Shown here in pieces: positions 16,833 through 24,061 of a stretch of 36,572 bases of DNA (position 1 is its first letter; every line of letters begins with the position of its first letter). Position numbers and translations under genes: made by a program. Under the pieces are notes generated by a model. It searched no databases. It saw nothing but the letters and a program-made list of their open reading frames with translations, and had not been told where the DNA came from. This DNA comes from an uncultured Collinsella sp. (GTDB lineage: Bacteria; Actinomycetota; Coriobacteriia; Coriobacteriales; Coriobacteriaceae). The stretch is taken from assembly GCA_959019775.1 (NCBI GenBank), contig CAUEPS010000018.1, forward strand, positions 1 through 36,572, given 5' to 3'.

Positions 16833-16920
16833 CCAGGCACCCGACCTCGCCGTTCAACCGTGCGGCCATGACCCATTAGGTCAATGGCCACACGGTTTCT
16901 CGGCGATCTCGGGCACCTGG
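16833..16920 (+). other. Long imperfect hairpin between nanA and nanK
   Basis: An 88-nt region folds back on itself about a 5-nt loop (16874-16878). The arms pair CCAGG with CCTGG at the outer ends, TCGCCG with CGGCGA, and AACCGTG-x-GGCCAT with ATGGCC-x-CACGGTT near the tip, with a few mismatches and one bulge. It begins 8 nt after the nanA stop. No T-tract follows (AAAACCTTTACC), so a simple terminator is unlikely. The rest of the gap up to nanK (16921-16998) contains only the GAAGGAGAG ribosome-binding site. Confidence 0.65.
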
Positions 16921-16998
16921 AAAACCTTTACCGCGCTGTGACGGCTAGCCTGACGGCGCATTTCCTGTAGTTGTTTTTTATCTCCGAAGGAGAGCGAC

Positions 16999-17964
16999 AT
17001 GGAGAACAAGTACGTCTGCTCTGTCGATATCGGCGGAACTAAGATCGCGACCGCCATCATGGAGTACCCGGCTGACGGCAGCGTGCCCCATCCCGTTTTT
17101 GAGGCCGAGGTTCCTACTGAGGCCCAGGAGGGCGGCGAGGCCGTCTTCCAGCGTATCGAGGCGTCCATCAAAGCTGCTCTCGAGGCGAATCCCGATGTCG
17201 AGGTCCTCGGTGTCGGTATCGGTGCCGCCGGTGTCGTCGATCCCAAGACGGGCGCCATCGCGTATGCCAACGAGATCATGCCCGGCTGGTCCGGCGTTCA
17301 GTTGGGGCCGCGTCTGCGCGAGGACCTTGGTCTTCCCGTTGCCGTGGTGGGCGACGTGCAGGCTCATGCTCTGGGTGAGGCCCACTGGGGCGTCGGCAAG
17401 GGCAAGTTCTCCGTCTTGTGTCTGGGCATCGGTACGGGCATCGGCGGCGCATATGTCGAGAACGGCCGCGTGATGCAAGGCTTCCATGGTGCTGCTGGTC
17501 ATATGGGCCACATCGAGTGCTCGGCTGCCGCTGGCATTCCCTGCGCCTGCGGACGTTCTGGCCATCTAGAGTCGGTTGCTTCGGGCACTTCCATTGGTCG
17601 TATGTACGATGAGCGCTTTGGTCGCGTCGACCCCAGCCGTCCTTCGGTCGGTCGCGATGTGAACGACCTGTGCCGTGCGGGCGACGCAAAGGCGACCGAG
17701 GTCATCCACGATGCCGGCTTTGCGCTGGGTGCAAGCTTGGGCTCGCTCGCTAACATCCTGGACCCTGAGGTCATCGTGCTTTCGGGCGGCGTGATTCACC
17801 AAGGTCCCGATTGGCGTTCGCAGACGTGGAAGGATTCGGTGCACGAGGGCTATGCCAGCCAGGCGCTCGATCCGCTTCAGGACACGCCGATCCTCATCGG
17901 TTCTCTGGAGGGCGATGCTCCGCTCATCGGTGCCGCCGAACACCTTCTTGCATCGTTGAAGTAA
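16999..17964 (+). CDS. ROK-family sugar kinase, probable N-acetylmannosamine kinase
   Basis: 321 residues. N-terminal ATP-binding motif D-I-G-G-T-K (10-15), G-I-G-A-A-G-V-V-D (73-81), and catalytic Asp119 in V-G-D-V-Q-A-H-A-L-G-E. The zinc site is G-H-M-G-H (167-171) followed by C-A-C-G-R-S-G-H-L-E (182-191). The usual third ligand of C-x-C-G-x-x-G-C-x-E is His189 instead of Cys. ROK kinases phosphorylate various hexoses; here, between nanA and nanE, the expected reaction is ManNAc to ManNAc-6-phosphate. The ATG at 16999 has GAAGGAGAG (16986-16994) in good position. No helix-turn-helix is present, so it is a kinase rather than a ROK repressor. Confidence 0.85.
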   Translation: MENKYVCSVDIGGTKIATAIMEYPADGSVPHPVFEAEVPTEAQEGGEAVFQRIEASIKAALEANPDVEVLGVGIGAAGVVDPKTGAIAYANEIMPGWSGVQLGPRLREDLGLPVAVVGDVQAHALGEAHWGVGKGKFSVLCLGIGTGIGGAYVENGRVMQGFHGAAGHMGHIECSAAAGIPCACGRSGHLESVASGTSIGRMYDERFGRVDPSRPSVGRDVNDLCRAGDAKATEVIHDAGFALGASLGSLANILDPEVIVLSGGVIHQGPDWRSQTWKDSVHEGYASQALDPLQDTPILIGSLEGDAPLIGAAEHLLASLK

Positions 17965-17981
17965 ACATAACTACCAAGTGC

Positions 17982-18079
17982 GCCTTCTGAGGTGCCGCAG
18001 ATTGACGTGAAAGAGGAGTGAAGCGTACTTCGGTACGCGAGCGACGGTTTGAACGTCAAGGTGCGGTGTCTCAGAAGGC
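17982..18079 (+). ncRNA. Structured RNA leader between nanK and nanE
   Basis: A 98-nt element. The outer 27-nt arms (17982-18008 and 18053-18079) pair over 25 positions: GCCTTCTGAG with CTCAGAAGGC, three consecutive G-U type pairs, CCGCA with TGCGG, a 2-nt mismatch, then TTGACGT with ACGTCAA. Inside is a perfect GCGTAC-TTCG-GTACGC hairpin (18023-18038), a C(UUCG)G tetraloop. The use of G-U pairs points to function as RNA rather than DNA. It ends 25 nt before the nanE start, with TGTTTTGAG next, so it could act as an attenuator. Confidence 0.55.
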
Positions 18080-18104
18080 TGTTTTGAGAAAGGTTGAGTC
18101 GAAC

Positions 18105-18791
18105 ATGACCGTCGATCCTTTGATCCAGTCCCTGAAGGGCAAGCTCGTCGTGAGCGTTCAGGCGTATATGGGTGAGCCGCTTCGTACGCCCGAGACCATG
18201 GCTCAAATGTCTCGCGCTTGCGAGCTTGGCGGCGCCGCCGCCATTCGCTGCCAGGGCCTTGCCGATATTGCCGCCATTAAGGGTCGTTGTGAGGTTCCTG
18301 TTATCGGCCTGTGGAAGGATGGGCACGAGGGCGTTTACATCACGCCGACGCTGCGCCACGCTCGCGCCTGCGTTGCTGCGGGTGCCGATATCGTGGCGAT
18401 CGACGCCACTGATCGCCCACGTCCCGATGGCAAGACCGTCGAGGACACCTTCCGCCCGCTGCACGAGGAGGGTGTGCTCCTGATGGCCGACTGTGCCACC
18501 ATCGAGGACATTCGCCGCGCGGTTGATATGGGCTTCGACCTGGTATCCACCACGCTTTCTCACGGTGTCGCCGCCATCGACTGCACCATGGCCGATGGCC
18601 CCGATCTGCCGCTCCTGCGTCAGGCGACCGAGGAATTCCCCGGTCTTCCCATCATCTGCGAGGGCCGCGTGCACACGCCCGAGGAGGCCCGCGCCGCGAT
18701 TGATGCGGGCGCCTGGGCCGTTGTCGTCGGCACCGCCATCACGCACCCCACGAGTATTACAAGTTGGTTCAAGGCTGCGCTTGAGGCGTAA
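18105..18791 (+). CDS. N-acetylmannosamine-6-phosphate 2-epimerase (NanE)
   Basis: 228-residue TIM barrel, the usual NanE length. It converts ManNAc-6-phosphate to GlcNAc-6-phosphate, the last dedicated step of sialic-acid breakdown. The family motifs are unmistakable: V-S-V-Q-A-x-x-G-E-P-L (16-26), catalytic Lys71 in G-L-W-K followed by V-Y-I-T-P-T, D-I-V-A-I-D-A-T-x-R-x-R-P, L-L-M-A-D-C-A-T, and the C-terminal C-E-G-R-V-H-T-P-E and A-V-V-V-G-T-A-I-T. Start is ATG 18105 with GAGAAAGG (18086-18093) about 11 nt upstream; a longer frame from 18018 would run through the structured leader and is rejected. GlcNAc-6-P deacetylase and GlcN-6-P deaminase are not in the window. Confidence 0.95.
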   Translation: MTVDPLIQSLKGKLVVSVQAYMGEPLRTPETMAQMSRACELGGAAAIRCQGLADIAAIKGRCEVPVIGLWKDGHEGVYITPTLRHARACVAAGADIVAIDATDRPRPDGKTVEDTFRPLHEEGVLLMADCATIEDIRRAVDMGFDLVSTTLSHGVAAIDCTMADGPDLPLLRQATEEFPGLPIICEGRVHTPEEARAAIDAGAWAVVVGTAITHPTSITSWFKAALEA

Positions 18792-18842
18792 GACGGACCT
18801 CGTATCCACTTGGGGCGGTATACTCAATAAAGGCAATTGATC

Positions 18843-18871
18843 GCGCGGGATCCGCTGGCCGGATCCCGCGC
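18843..18871 (+). terminator. Terminator after nanE / in front of rapZ
   Basis: Perfect 12-bp stem, GCGCGGGATCCG (18843-18854) with CGGATCCCGCGC (18860-18871), 5-nt loop, followed by TTGTTTTA. A -10-like TATACT (18819-18824) lies just upstream, with no clear -35. If that is a real promoter, this hairpin would be at the 5' end of the rapZ message and act as an attenuator. Confidence 0.75.
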
Positions 18872-18889
18872 TTGTTTTAGGAGGCACAC

Positions 18890-19810
18890 ATGCAAAAGGG
18901 AGATGCCATGGATGCGGCGGAGCGCTCGGAGCGCATCCCCGATATCGTCATCATCACCGGAATGTCCGGATCGGGCCGAACGCAGGCCATGCATGTGTTC
19001 GAGGACATGGGCTACTTTTGCATCGACAACTTGCCTCCGCGTCTGATCGCCCAGCTTGCCGAACTCGTCGGCATCAATACGGGCGTGGGCAGGCATCTTG
19101 CCGTCACCTGCGACCTGCGCAGCCAGGGCTTGTTCGATGAGCTGCTCGATGCCGTTGCCGCACTCGAGGAGCGCGAGATGAGCTGTGACATTGTGTTTCT
19201 CGAGGCCTCTGACGAGGTGCTGATCCGTCGTTATAGTGAAAACCGCCGCCGCCATCCCATTGCCAAGCCGGGGGAGACTACGGCCGATGCGATTCAGCGC
19301 GAGCGCCTGCAGCTGCAGGGCGTTCGCGACCGAGCTGACATGATTATCGATACGAGCCGCTTGCGCACCTCTGCTCTGCGCAACAAATTGCGCATGGCGT
19401 TCTCCGAGTTGTCCGACCAGCAGCTCATGGACGTTCACGTGTTCTCGTTTGGCTTTAAGCACGGTATGCCCGTCGAGGCGGACATTATGATCGACGTTCG
19501 CTTCCTGCCCAATCCGTTCTACGATCCCGAGATGCGCACCATGACCGGCCTCGATAAGAAAGTCTCCGACTTTGTTCTGGATCATCCCAAGACCCAGGAG
19601 TTCTGGAAGGCCTGGACGCAGCTGCTCGATACGGTCATGCCCGGCTATATCGCGGAGGGCAAGCCACAGCTTTCTATTGCCATCGGTTGCACGGGCGGTC
19701 AACACCGCAGTGTTGCCATCGCCGAGGCCACGGCACGTTATTTGGAAGGCGCCCAGTATCACGTGAGCATTTCCCATCGCGACCTGTCGCGCGCCAACAC
19801 GAAAGCATAG
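18890..19810 (+). CDS. RNase adapter / nucleotide-binding protein RapZ (YvcJ family)
   Basis: 306 residues. The N-terminal P-loop is G-M-S-G-S-G-R-T (24-31), preceded by I-V-I-I-T and followed by the family hallmark G-Y-F-C-I-D-N-L-P-P. The C-terminal domain shows F-S-F-G-F-K-H-G-x-P, D-x-x-x-D-V-R-F-L-P-N-P, and the end motif I-G-C-T-G-G-Q-H-R-S-V. RapZ in Gram-negatives steers RNase E to a small RNA of amino-sugar metabolism; in Gram-positives the homologue YvcJ hydrolyses nucleotides and its role is less clear. The ATG at 18890 follows TAGGAGG by 5 nt. whiA begins 6 nt after the stop; the yvcK gene often found between them is missing here. Confidence 0.95.
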   Translation: MQKGDAMDAAERSERIPDIVIITGMSGSGRTQAMHVFEDMGYFCIDNLPPRLIAQLAELVGINTGVGRHLAVTCDLRSQGLFDELLDAVAALEEREMSCDIVFLEASDEVLIRRYSENRRRHPIAKPGETTADAIQRERLQLQGVRDRADMIIDTSRLRTSALRNKLRMAFSELSDQQLMDVHVFSFGFKHGMPVEADIMIDVRFLPNPFYDPEMRTMTGLDKKVSDFVLDHPKTQEFWKAWTQLLDTVMPGYIAEGKPQLSIAIGCTGGQHRSVAIAEATARYLEGAQYHVSISHRDLSRANTKA

Positions 19811-19816
19811 GTCTGC

Positions 19817-20746
19817 ATGTCGTTTACCGCCGAGGTGCGTGACGAGCTCGCGCGCTGCGAACCCGAATGTGAATACTGCGATTTGTCGACGCTTGCCGCC
19901 CTGACGCGTGTGAGCGGTACACTTTCGCTGGCCGGCTCCGGGCGGTATCGTTTGACGGTCGCGACCGAGACGGGTGCCGTCGCGCGCACGATGATCACAC
20001 TGACGCATCGCATCCTTAAGCTCAAAACGGAATTCACCGTTCGTAAATCGGTCTTGCATAAGGTCCGTAACTATCTCATTACCCTGCCCGATCAACCCGA
20101 CCTGGACAAGGCTCTGGTGCTGCTGGGCATTCTCGACCGCAGGGGAGGGCTCGTCGCTGGTGTTCCCCGGCACATCGTTGCTCGTCCCTGCTGCAGGGTT
20201 GCCTACATTCGCGGCGCGCTCATCGCCGGCGGTTTCGTGGCCGATCCCCGCGGCGACTTTCATTTGGAGATTGCGGTGCAGGGCGAGCAATATGCCAAGG
20301 GACTTTGCGATCTATTGGAGCAGATTGGGGTCCATGCGCGCGTTAACGCGCGGCGCGGGTCTTATGCCGTGTACATTAAGAGCGCCGAGGAAATCGAGCA
20401 TCTTTTAAAGCTGATTGGTGCCAAGCGCAGCGTTGCCGAGATCGAGGAGGCGCGCGCGGTCAAATTGGTTAAGAACGATGTGAACCGTCGCGTGAATGCC
20501 GAGCTTGCCAACCAGACCAGAAGTGCGGGTGCCGCCCAACATCAGCTTGCGTTGATCGATGAGCTCGAACAGCGAGGTTTGCGCGACACGCTTCCGGACG
20601 CCTTGGCGGTCTTTTGCGACCTACGCGAGCGCTATCCCGATCTGTCGCTGCGCGATCTGGGCGAGATGGCTGACCCTCCCTTGTCGAAGTCTGCCCTGTA
20701 CCATCGCGTTTTGAGGCTTGAAAAGCTCATTGAAGCAAACAAGTAG
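19817..20746 (+). CDS. Sporulation/division regulator WhiA
   Basis: 309 residues with the WhiA architecture: an N-terminal LAGLIDADG-homing-endonuclease-like domain (R-V-A-Y-I-R-G-A-L-I-A-G-G-F-V at 127-141, then D-F-H-L-E-I) and a C-terminal helix-turn-helix (L-S-L-R-D-L-G-E-M, then L-S-K-S-A-L-Y-H-R). WhiA is a DNA-binding protein near-universal in Gram-positive bacteria, controlling sporulation-associated division in Streptomyces and affecting division and chromosome segregation in Bacillus. The ATG at 19817 lies 6 nt after rapZ, consistent with one transcript. No terminator is obvious after the stop; the following AT-rich gap belongs to the gap promoter. Confidence 0.95.
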   Translation: MSFTAEVRDELARCEPECEYCDLSTLAALTRVSGTLSLAGSGRYRLTVATETGAVARTMITLTHRILKLKTEFTVRKSVLHKVRNYLITLPDQPDLDKALVLLGILDRRGGLVAGVPRHIVARPCCRVAYIRGALIAGGFVADPRGDFHLEIAVQGEQYAKGLCDLLEQIGVHARVNARRGSYAVYIKSAEEIEHLLKLIGAKRSVAEIEEARAVKLVKNDVNRRVNAELANQTRSAGAAQHQLALIDELEQRGLRDTLPDALAVFCDLRERYPDLSLRDLGEMADPPLSKSALYHRVLRLEKLIEANK

Positions 20747-20939
20747 TTTGAAGTATCGACTTATATACGGATTTAGCTGCTATTTTATTCTTTAAAACGT
20801 TTTAACGTAAATTTGATTTTCAATTTCGAGCATTCTCGTGAAATTCAAGTCAAAAAAAAGGTATATTAGGCGAGTGGTTAGTTTGTGGGCCTCAACGGCG
20901 GGCGCTGTAGCTCGCGGGGGCCTTACGAAAGGAGACACA
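20747..20939 (+). promoter_or_regulatory. gap promoter region with 14-bp palindrome
   Basis: 193 bp, much richer in A/T than its surroundings. A perfect palindrome TTAAAACGTTTTAA occupies 20792-20805; a central CG in an A/T dyad is typical of LacI-family operators. A -10-like TATATT follows an A-tract at about 20873-20878, with only a poor -35 candidate upstream. A GC-rich stem (GCGGGC/GCTCGC) lies in the leader before the GAAAGGAGA ribosome-binding site at 20927-20935. Confidence 0.5.
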
Positions 20940-21965
20940 ATGGCAGTAAAGGTTGCTATTAACGGCTTCGGTCGCATCGGTCGTCTGGCTTTCCGTCAGA
21001 TGTTCGGTCATGAGGGCTCCGAGATCGTCGCTATCAACGACCTCACCTCTCCCGATATGCTCGCTTACCTGCTGAAGTACGACTCCACGCAGGGCAACTA
21101 CGCTCGCGATCACGAGGTCGTTGCTGGCGAGGATTCCATCACCGTTGACGGCAAGGAGATCAAGATCTACAAGGAGGCCGACGCCAACAACCTGCCTTGG
21201 GGCGACCTCGACGTCGACGTCGTTCTCGAGTGCACCGGCTTCTACACCAGCAAGGCTAAGGCTCAGGCCCACATCAACGCTGGCGCCAAGAAGGTCGTCA
21301 TCTCCGCTCCGGCCGGCAGCGATCTGCCCACCATCGTGTACAACGTCAACCATGAGACGCTGACCGCTGAGGACAACATCATCTCCGCAGCTTCCTGCAC
21401 CACCAACTGCCTCGCCCCGATGGCCAAGGGTCTGAACGACTTCGCTCCCATCGTGTCCGGCATCATGACCACCATTCACGCCTGGACCGGCGACCAGATG
21501 CCGCTCGACGGCCCGCAGCGCAAGGGCAACAAGCGTCGTAGCCGCGCCTGCGCCGTCAACATCGTCCCCAACACCACCGGTGCTGCCAAGGCCATCGGCC
21601 TGGTTCTCCCCGAGCTCAACGGTAAGCTCATCGGTGCCGCCCAGCGCGTCCCGACGCCGACCGGCTCCATCACCAACCTCTACGCTGTCGTTGACAAGAA
21701 GGTCACCGTCGACGAGGTTAACGCCGCTATGAAGGCCTACGCTGCCACCATCTCCGAGACCTTCGGTTACAACGAGGACGACATCGTCTCCACCGACATC
21801 ATCGGCGAGACCCACGGCTCCATCTTCGACGCCACTCAGACCATGTGCTCTGACCTCGGCAACGGCCAGACCCTCGTTCAGGTTACCTCTTGGTACGACA
21901 ACGAGAACTCCTACACCTCTCAGATGGTCCGCACCATCAAGTACTTCGAGAAGTTCGTTGCTTAA
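20940..21965 (+). CDS. Glyceraldehyde-3-phosphate dehydrogenase, type I
   Basis: 341 residues; oxidises glyceraldehyde-3-phosphate to 1,3-bisphosphoglycerate. The Rossmann motif N-G-F-G-R-I-G-R is at 8-15. Asp35 in A-I-N-D-L is at the position that selects NAD over NADP. The active site is S-C-T-T-N-C with catalytic Cys153, and His180 follows in T-T-I-H. The C-terminal W-Y-D-N-E-N is conserved. Codon use is extremely biased (almost all AAC, AAG, GAC, TTC), as for a very highly expressed gene. ATG 20940 is chosen because GAAAGGAGA lies just upstream and the family begins at this Met; the frame is open upstream from 20838. A strong terminator follows, so gap is probably a separate transcript from pgk. 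Confidence 0.98.
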   Translation: MAVKVAINGFGRIGRLAFRQMFGHEGSEIVAINDLTSPDMLAYLLKYDSTQGNYARDHEVVAGEDSITVDGKEIKIYKEADANNLPWGDLDVDVVLECTGFYTSKAKAQAHINAGAKKVVISAPAGSDLPTIVYNVNHETLTAEDNIISAASCTTNCLAPMAKGLNDFAPIVSGIMTTIHAWTGDQMPLDGPQRKGNKRRSRACAVNIVPNTTGAAKAIGLVLPELNGKLIGAAQRVPTPTGSITNLYAVVDKKVTVDEVNAAMKAYAATISETFGYNEDDIVSTDIIGETHGSIFDATQTMCSDLGNGQTLVQVTSWYDNENSYTSQMVRTIKYFEKFVA

Positions 21966-22002
21966 TTTAGCTTTTAGCGAATAGCTCGTTGAGCGTCTAA
22001 AG

Positions 22003-22049
22003 AAGGGCGCGGCCTCATAGGGCTTACACCCTAGGGTCGCGCCCTTTTT
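22003..22049 (+). terminator. Strong terminator between gap and pgk
   Basis: 12-bp stem AAGGGCGCGGCC (22003-22014) with GGTCGCGCCCTT (22035-22046), one G-U pair, extended inside by TAGGG/CCCTA (22018-22022 with 22029-22033), then a T-tract. It separates gap from pgk-tpiA-gpmI. A second small stem GTCTGCC/GGCAGAC (22060-22082) follows in the pgk leader. Confidence 0.9.
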
Positions 22050-22105
22050 ATAGGAAATCGTCTGCCGTAATGGGAGGCAGACACGTACGAAAGGTAGAAG
22101 CAAAC

Positions 22106-23296
22106 ATGGCCTTTACCAAGAAGACCGTCCGCGACATCGATGTCGACGGCAAGCGCGTTCTCGTCCGCGTTGACTTCAACGTGCCTATCAAGGATGGCGT
22201 CGTTGGCGACACCACCCGTATCAAGGCTGCCCTGCCCACCATCAACTATCTCGTTGAGCACAACGCTCGCGTCATCCTCATGAGCCACCTCGGCCGTCCC
22301 GATGGCACCGGCTTCCAGCCCGAGCTGTCCCTCGAGCCCGTCGCCAAGAAGCTCGCCGAGCTCTCTGGTCTCGACGTTGCCTTTGTCGCCGACACTTACG
22401 GCGAGAAGGCTGCCGAGGCTGTCGCTGCCGTCGAGCCGGGCAAGGTTCTCGTTCTCGAGAACGTCCGCTTCGATAAGCGTGAGAAGAAGAACGATCCCGA
22501 GATCGCCAAGAAGCTCGCTTCCTATGGTGACGTCTTCGTCCTCGATGCCTTCGGCACCGCTCACCGCGCCCAGGGTTCCGTCGTGGGCCCCGCCGCTTAC
22601 CTGCCTGCCGTCGCTGGCTTCCTGCTCGAGAAGGAGGTCGACACGCTGACCGGCATCTTCGCCGAGCCCGAGCGCCCCTTCGTCGCCATCGTCGGCGGTT
22701 CCAAGGTTTCCTCCAAGATCGGCGTTCTCGATCACCTCATCGACTCCGCTGACACCCTGATCATCGGTGGCGGTATGGCCTACACCTTCTTCCTGGCTCA
22801 GGGCCTGTCCGTCGGTCAGTCCCTCAAGGAAGAGGACTGGGTCGAGCGCGCTGGCGAGATGCTCAAGAAGGCCGAGGAGAAGGGCGTCAAGATCCTGCTC
22901 CCCATCGACAACCGCGTTGCCGATCACTTTGGCGAGGACGCTGTCCCCGAGGTTGTCGCTTCCGACGCTATCCCTGACGACCGCGAGGGTATGGACATCG
23001 GCCCCAAGACCGAGGAGCTTTACGCCGAGGCTGTCAAGGGCGCCAAGACCGTGTTCTGGAATGGCCCCATGGGCGTCTTCGAGTTCGACAACTTCGCTCA
23101 CGGCACCCAGGCTATCGCCGAGGCTGTCGCCGAGGCCGACTGCACCTCGATCATCGGCGGTGGTGACTCTGTCGCGGCTGTCAACAAGTTCAACCTGGCC
23201 GACAAGATGAGCTGGATCTCCACCGGCGGTGGCGCTTCCATGGAGCTCGTCGAGGGTAAGGCCCTGCCCGGAGTGGAGGCGCTTCTCGATGCCTAA
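22106..23296 (+). CDS. Phosphoglycerate kinase
   Basis: 396 residues, normal length. Transfers phosphate from 1,3-bisphosphoglycerate to ADP. The diagnostic R-V-D-F-N-V-P is at 21-27, followed by D-x-x-R-I (substrate-binding Arg), S-H-L-G-R-P, the nucleotide-binding V-G-G-S-K-V-S-S-K, and C-terminal G-G-G-D-S-V-A-A-V. ATG 22106 has AAAGG (22090-22094) upstream; a further in-frame GTG/ATG stretch from 22070 overlaps the leader hairpin and is not family sequence. Codon bias is very strong. Its last 8 nt overlap the start of tpiA. The promoter is not obvious: either it lies within the gap-pgk gap or expression depends on read-through of the terminator. Confidence 0.98.
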   Translation: MAFTKKTVRDIDVDGKRVLVRVDFNVPIKDGVVGDTTRIKAALPTINYLVEHNARVILMSHLGRPDGTGFQPELSLEPVAKKLAELSGLDVAFVADTYGEKAAEAVAAVEPGKVLVLENVRFDKREKKNDPEIAKKLASYGDVFVLDAFGTAHRAQGSVVGPAAYLPAVAGFLLEKEVDTLTGIFAEPERPFVAIVGGSKVSSKIGVLDHLIDSADTLIIGGGMAYTFFLAQGLSVGQSLKEEDWVERAGEMLKKAEEKGVKILLPIDNRVADHFGEDAVPEVVASDAIPDDREGMDIGPKTEELYAEAVKGAKTVFWNGPMGVFEFDNFAHGTQAIAEAVAEADCTSIIGGGDSVAAVNKFNLADKMSWISTGGGASMELVEGKALPGVEALLDA

Positions 23297-24056
23297 TCGC
23301 ACCCTTCTTATCGCTGGTAACTGGAAGATGAACAACGACGTCGCCGAGGCCGCCAAGCTCGCCGACGAGCTGGCTCAGGCTCTGCCCGAGGTTCCGGCTG
23401 GCGTCGAGGTGCTCGTCTGCCCTCCGACCATCGACATCACCACGGTTCATGACCGCATTCAGGCTGCCCCCATCGCTCTCGGTGCACAGAACGTGTACTG
23501 GGAGGCCAAGGGTGCCTTCACCGGTGAGTCCTCTTGCGACATGCTCAAGTCCGCTGGCTGCACCTACTGCATCATCGGTCACTCCGAGCGTCGTGACTAC
23601 TTCCACGAGACCGATGAGGATCAGAACAAGAAGGCCAAGGCCCTCGTTGCCGCCGGTCTTGTTCCCGTCTTCTGCTGCGGCGAGTCCCTCGAGGTCCGCG
23701 AGGCTGGCACCTATGTCGAGCACGTCGTGAACCAGGTCAAGGCTGGCCTTGCTGGTCTTGAGATCACCTGCCCCAAGCAGGTCGTCGTCGCCTACGAGCC
23801 CATCTGGGCCATCGGCACCGGCAAGACCGCTACCGCCGAGGACGCCCAGGAGGTCTGCGGCGCTATCCGTGAGACCCTCAAGGAGATGTTCGGCGAGGAG
23901 CTCGCCAACGGCATCCGCGTTCTCTATGGTGGCTCTGCCAAGCCCGGCAACATCGCTGAGCTCGTCGCCAAGCCCGACGTTGACGGCGCCCTCGTGGGCG
24001 GCGCTTCGCTCAAGGCTGCCGACTTCGCCTCTATGGTCGTCAAGGCAGGCGAGTAG
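23289..24056 (+). CDS. Triosephosphate isomerase
   Basis: 255 residues. Interconverts dihydroxyacetone phosphate and glyceraldehyde-3-phosphate. G-N-W-K-M-N (10-15) with Lys13, I-I-G-H-S-E-R-R (95-102) with electrophile His98, and A-Y-E-P-I-W-A-I-G-T-G (169-179) with catalytic Glu170 are all present. ATG 23289 overlaps the last 8 nt of pgk and is served by a GAGTGGAGG site within pgk, so the two are translationally coupled. gpmI starts 5 nt after its stop. Confidence 0.98.
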   Translation: MPNRTLLIAGNWKMNNDVAEAAKLADELAQALPEVPAGVEVLVCPPTIDITTVHDRIQAAPIALGAQNVYWEAKGAFTGESSCDMLKSAGCTYCIIGHSERRDYFHETDEDQNKKAKALVAAGLVPVFCCGESLEVREAGTYVEHVVNQVKAGLAGLEITCPKQVVVAYEPIWAIGTGKTATAEDAQEVCGAIRETLKEMFGEELANGIRVLYGGSAKPGNIAELVAKPDVDGALVGGASLKAADFASMVVKAGE

Positions 24057-24061
24057 GACAT

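Noticed and set aside
18018..18104. N-terminal extension of nanE from an ATG at 18018
   Set aside because: It runs through the structured RNA; NanE homologues begin near ATG 18105, where a ribosome-binding site is present.
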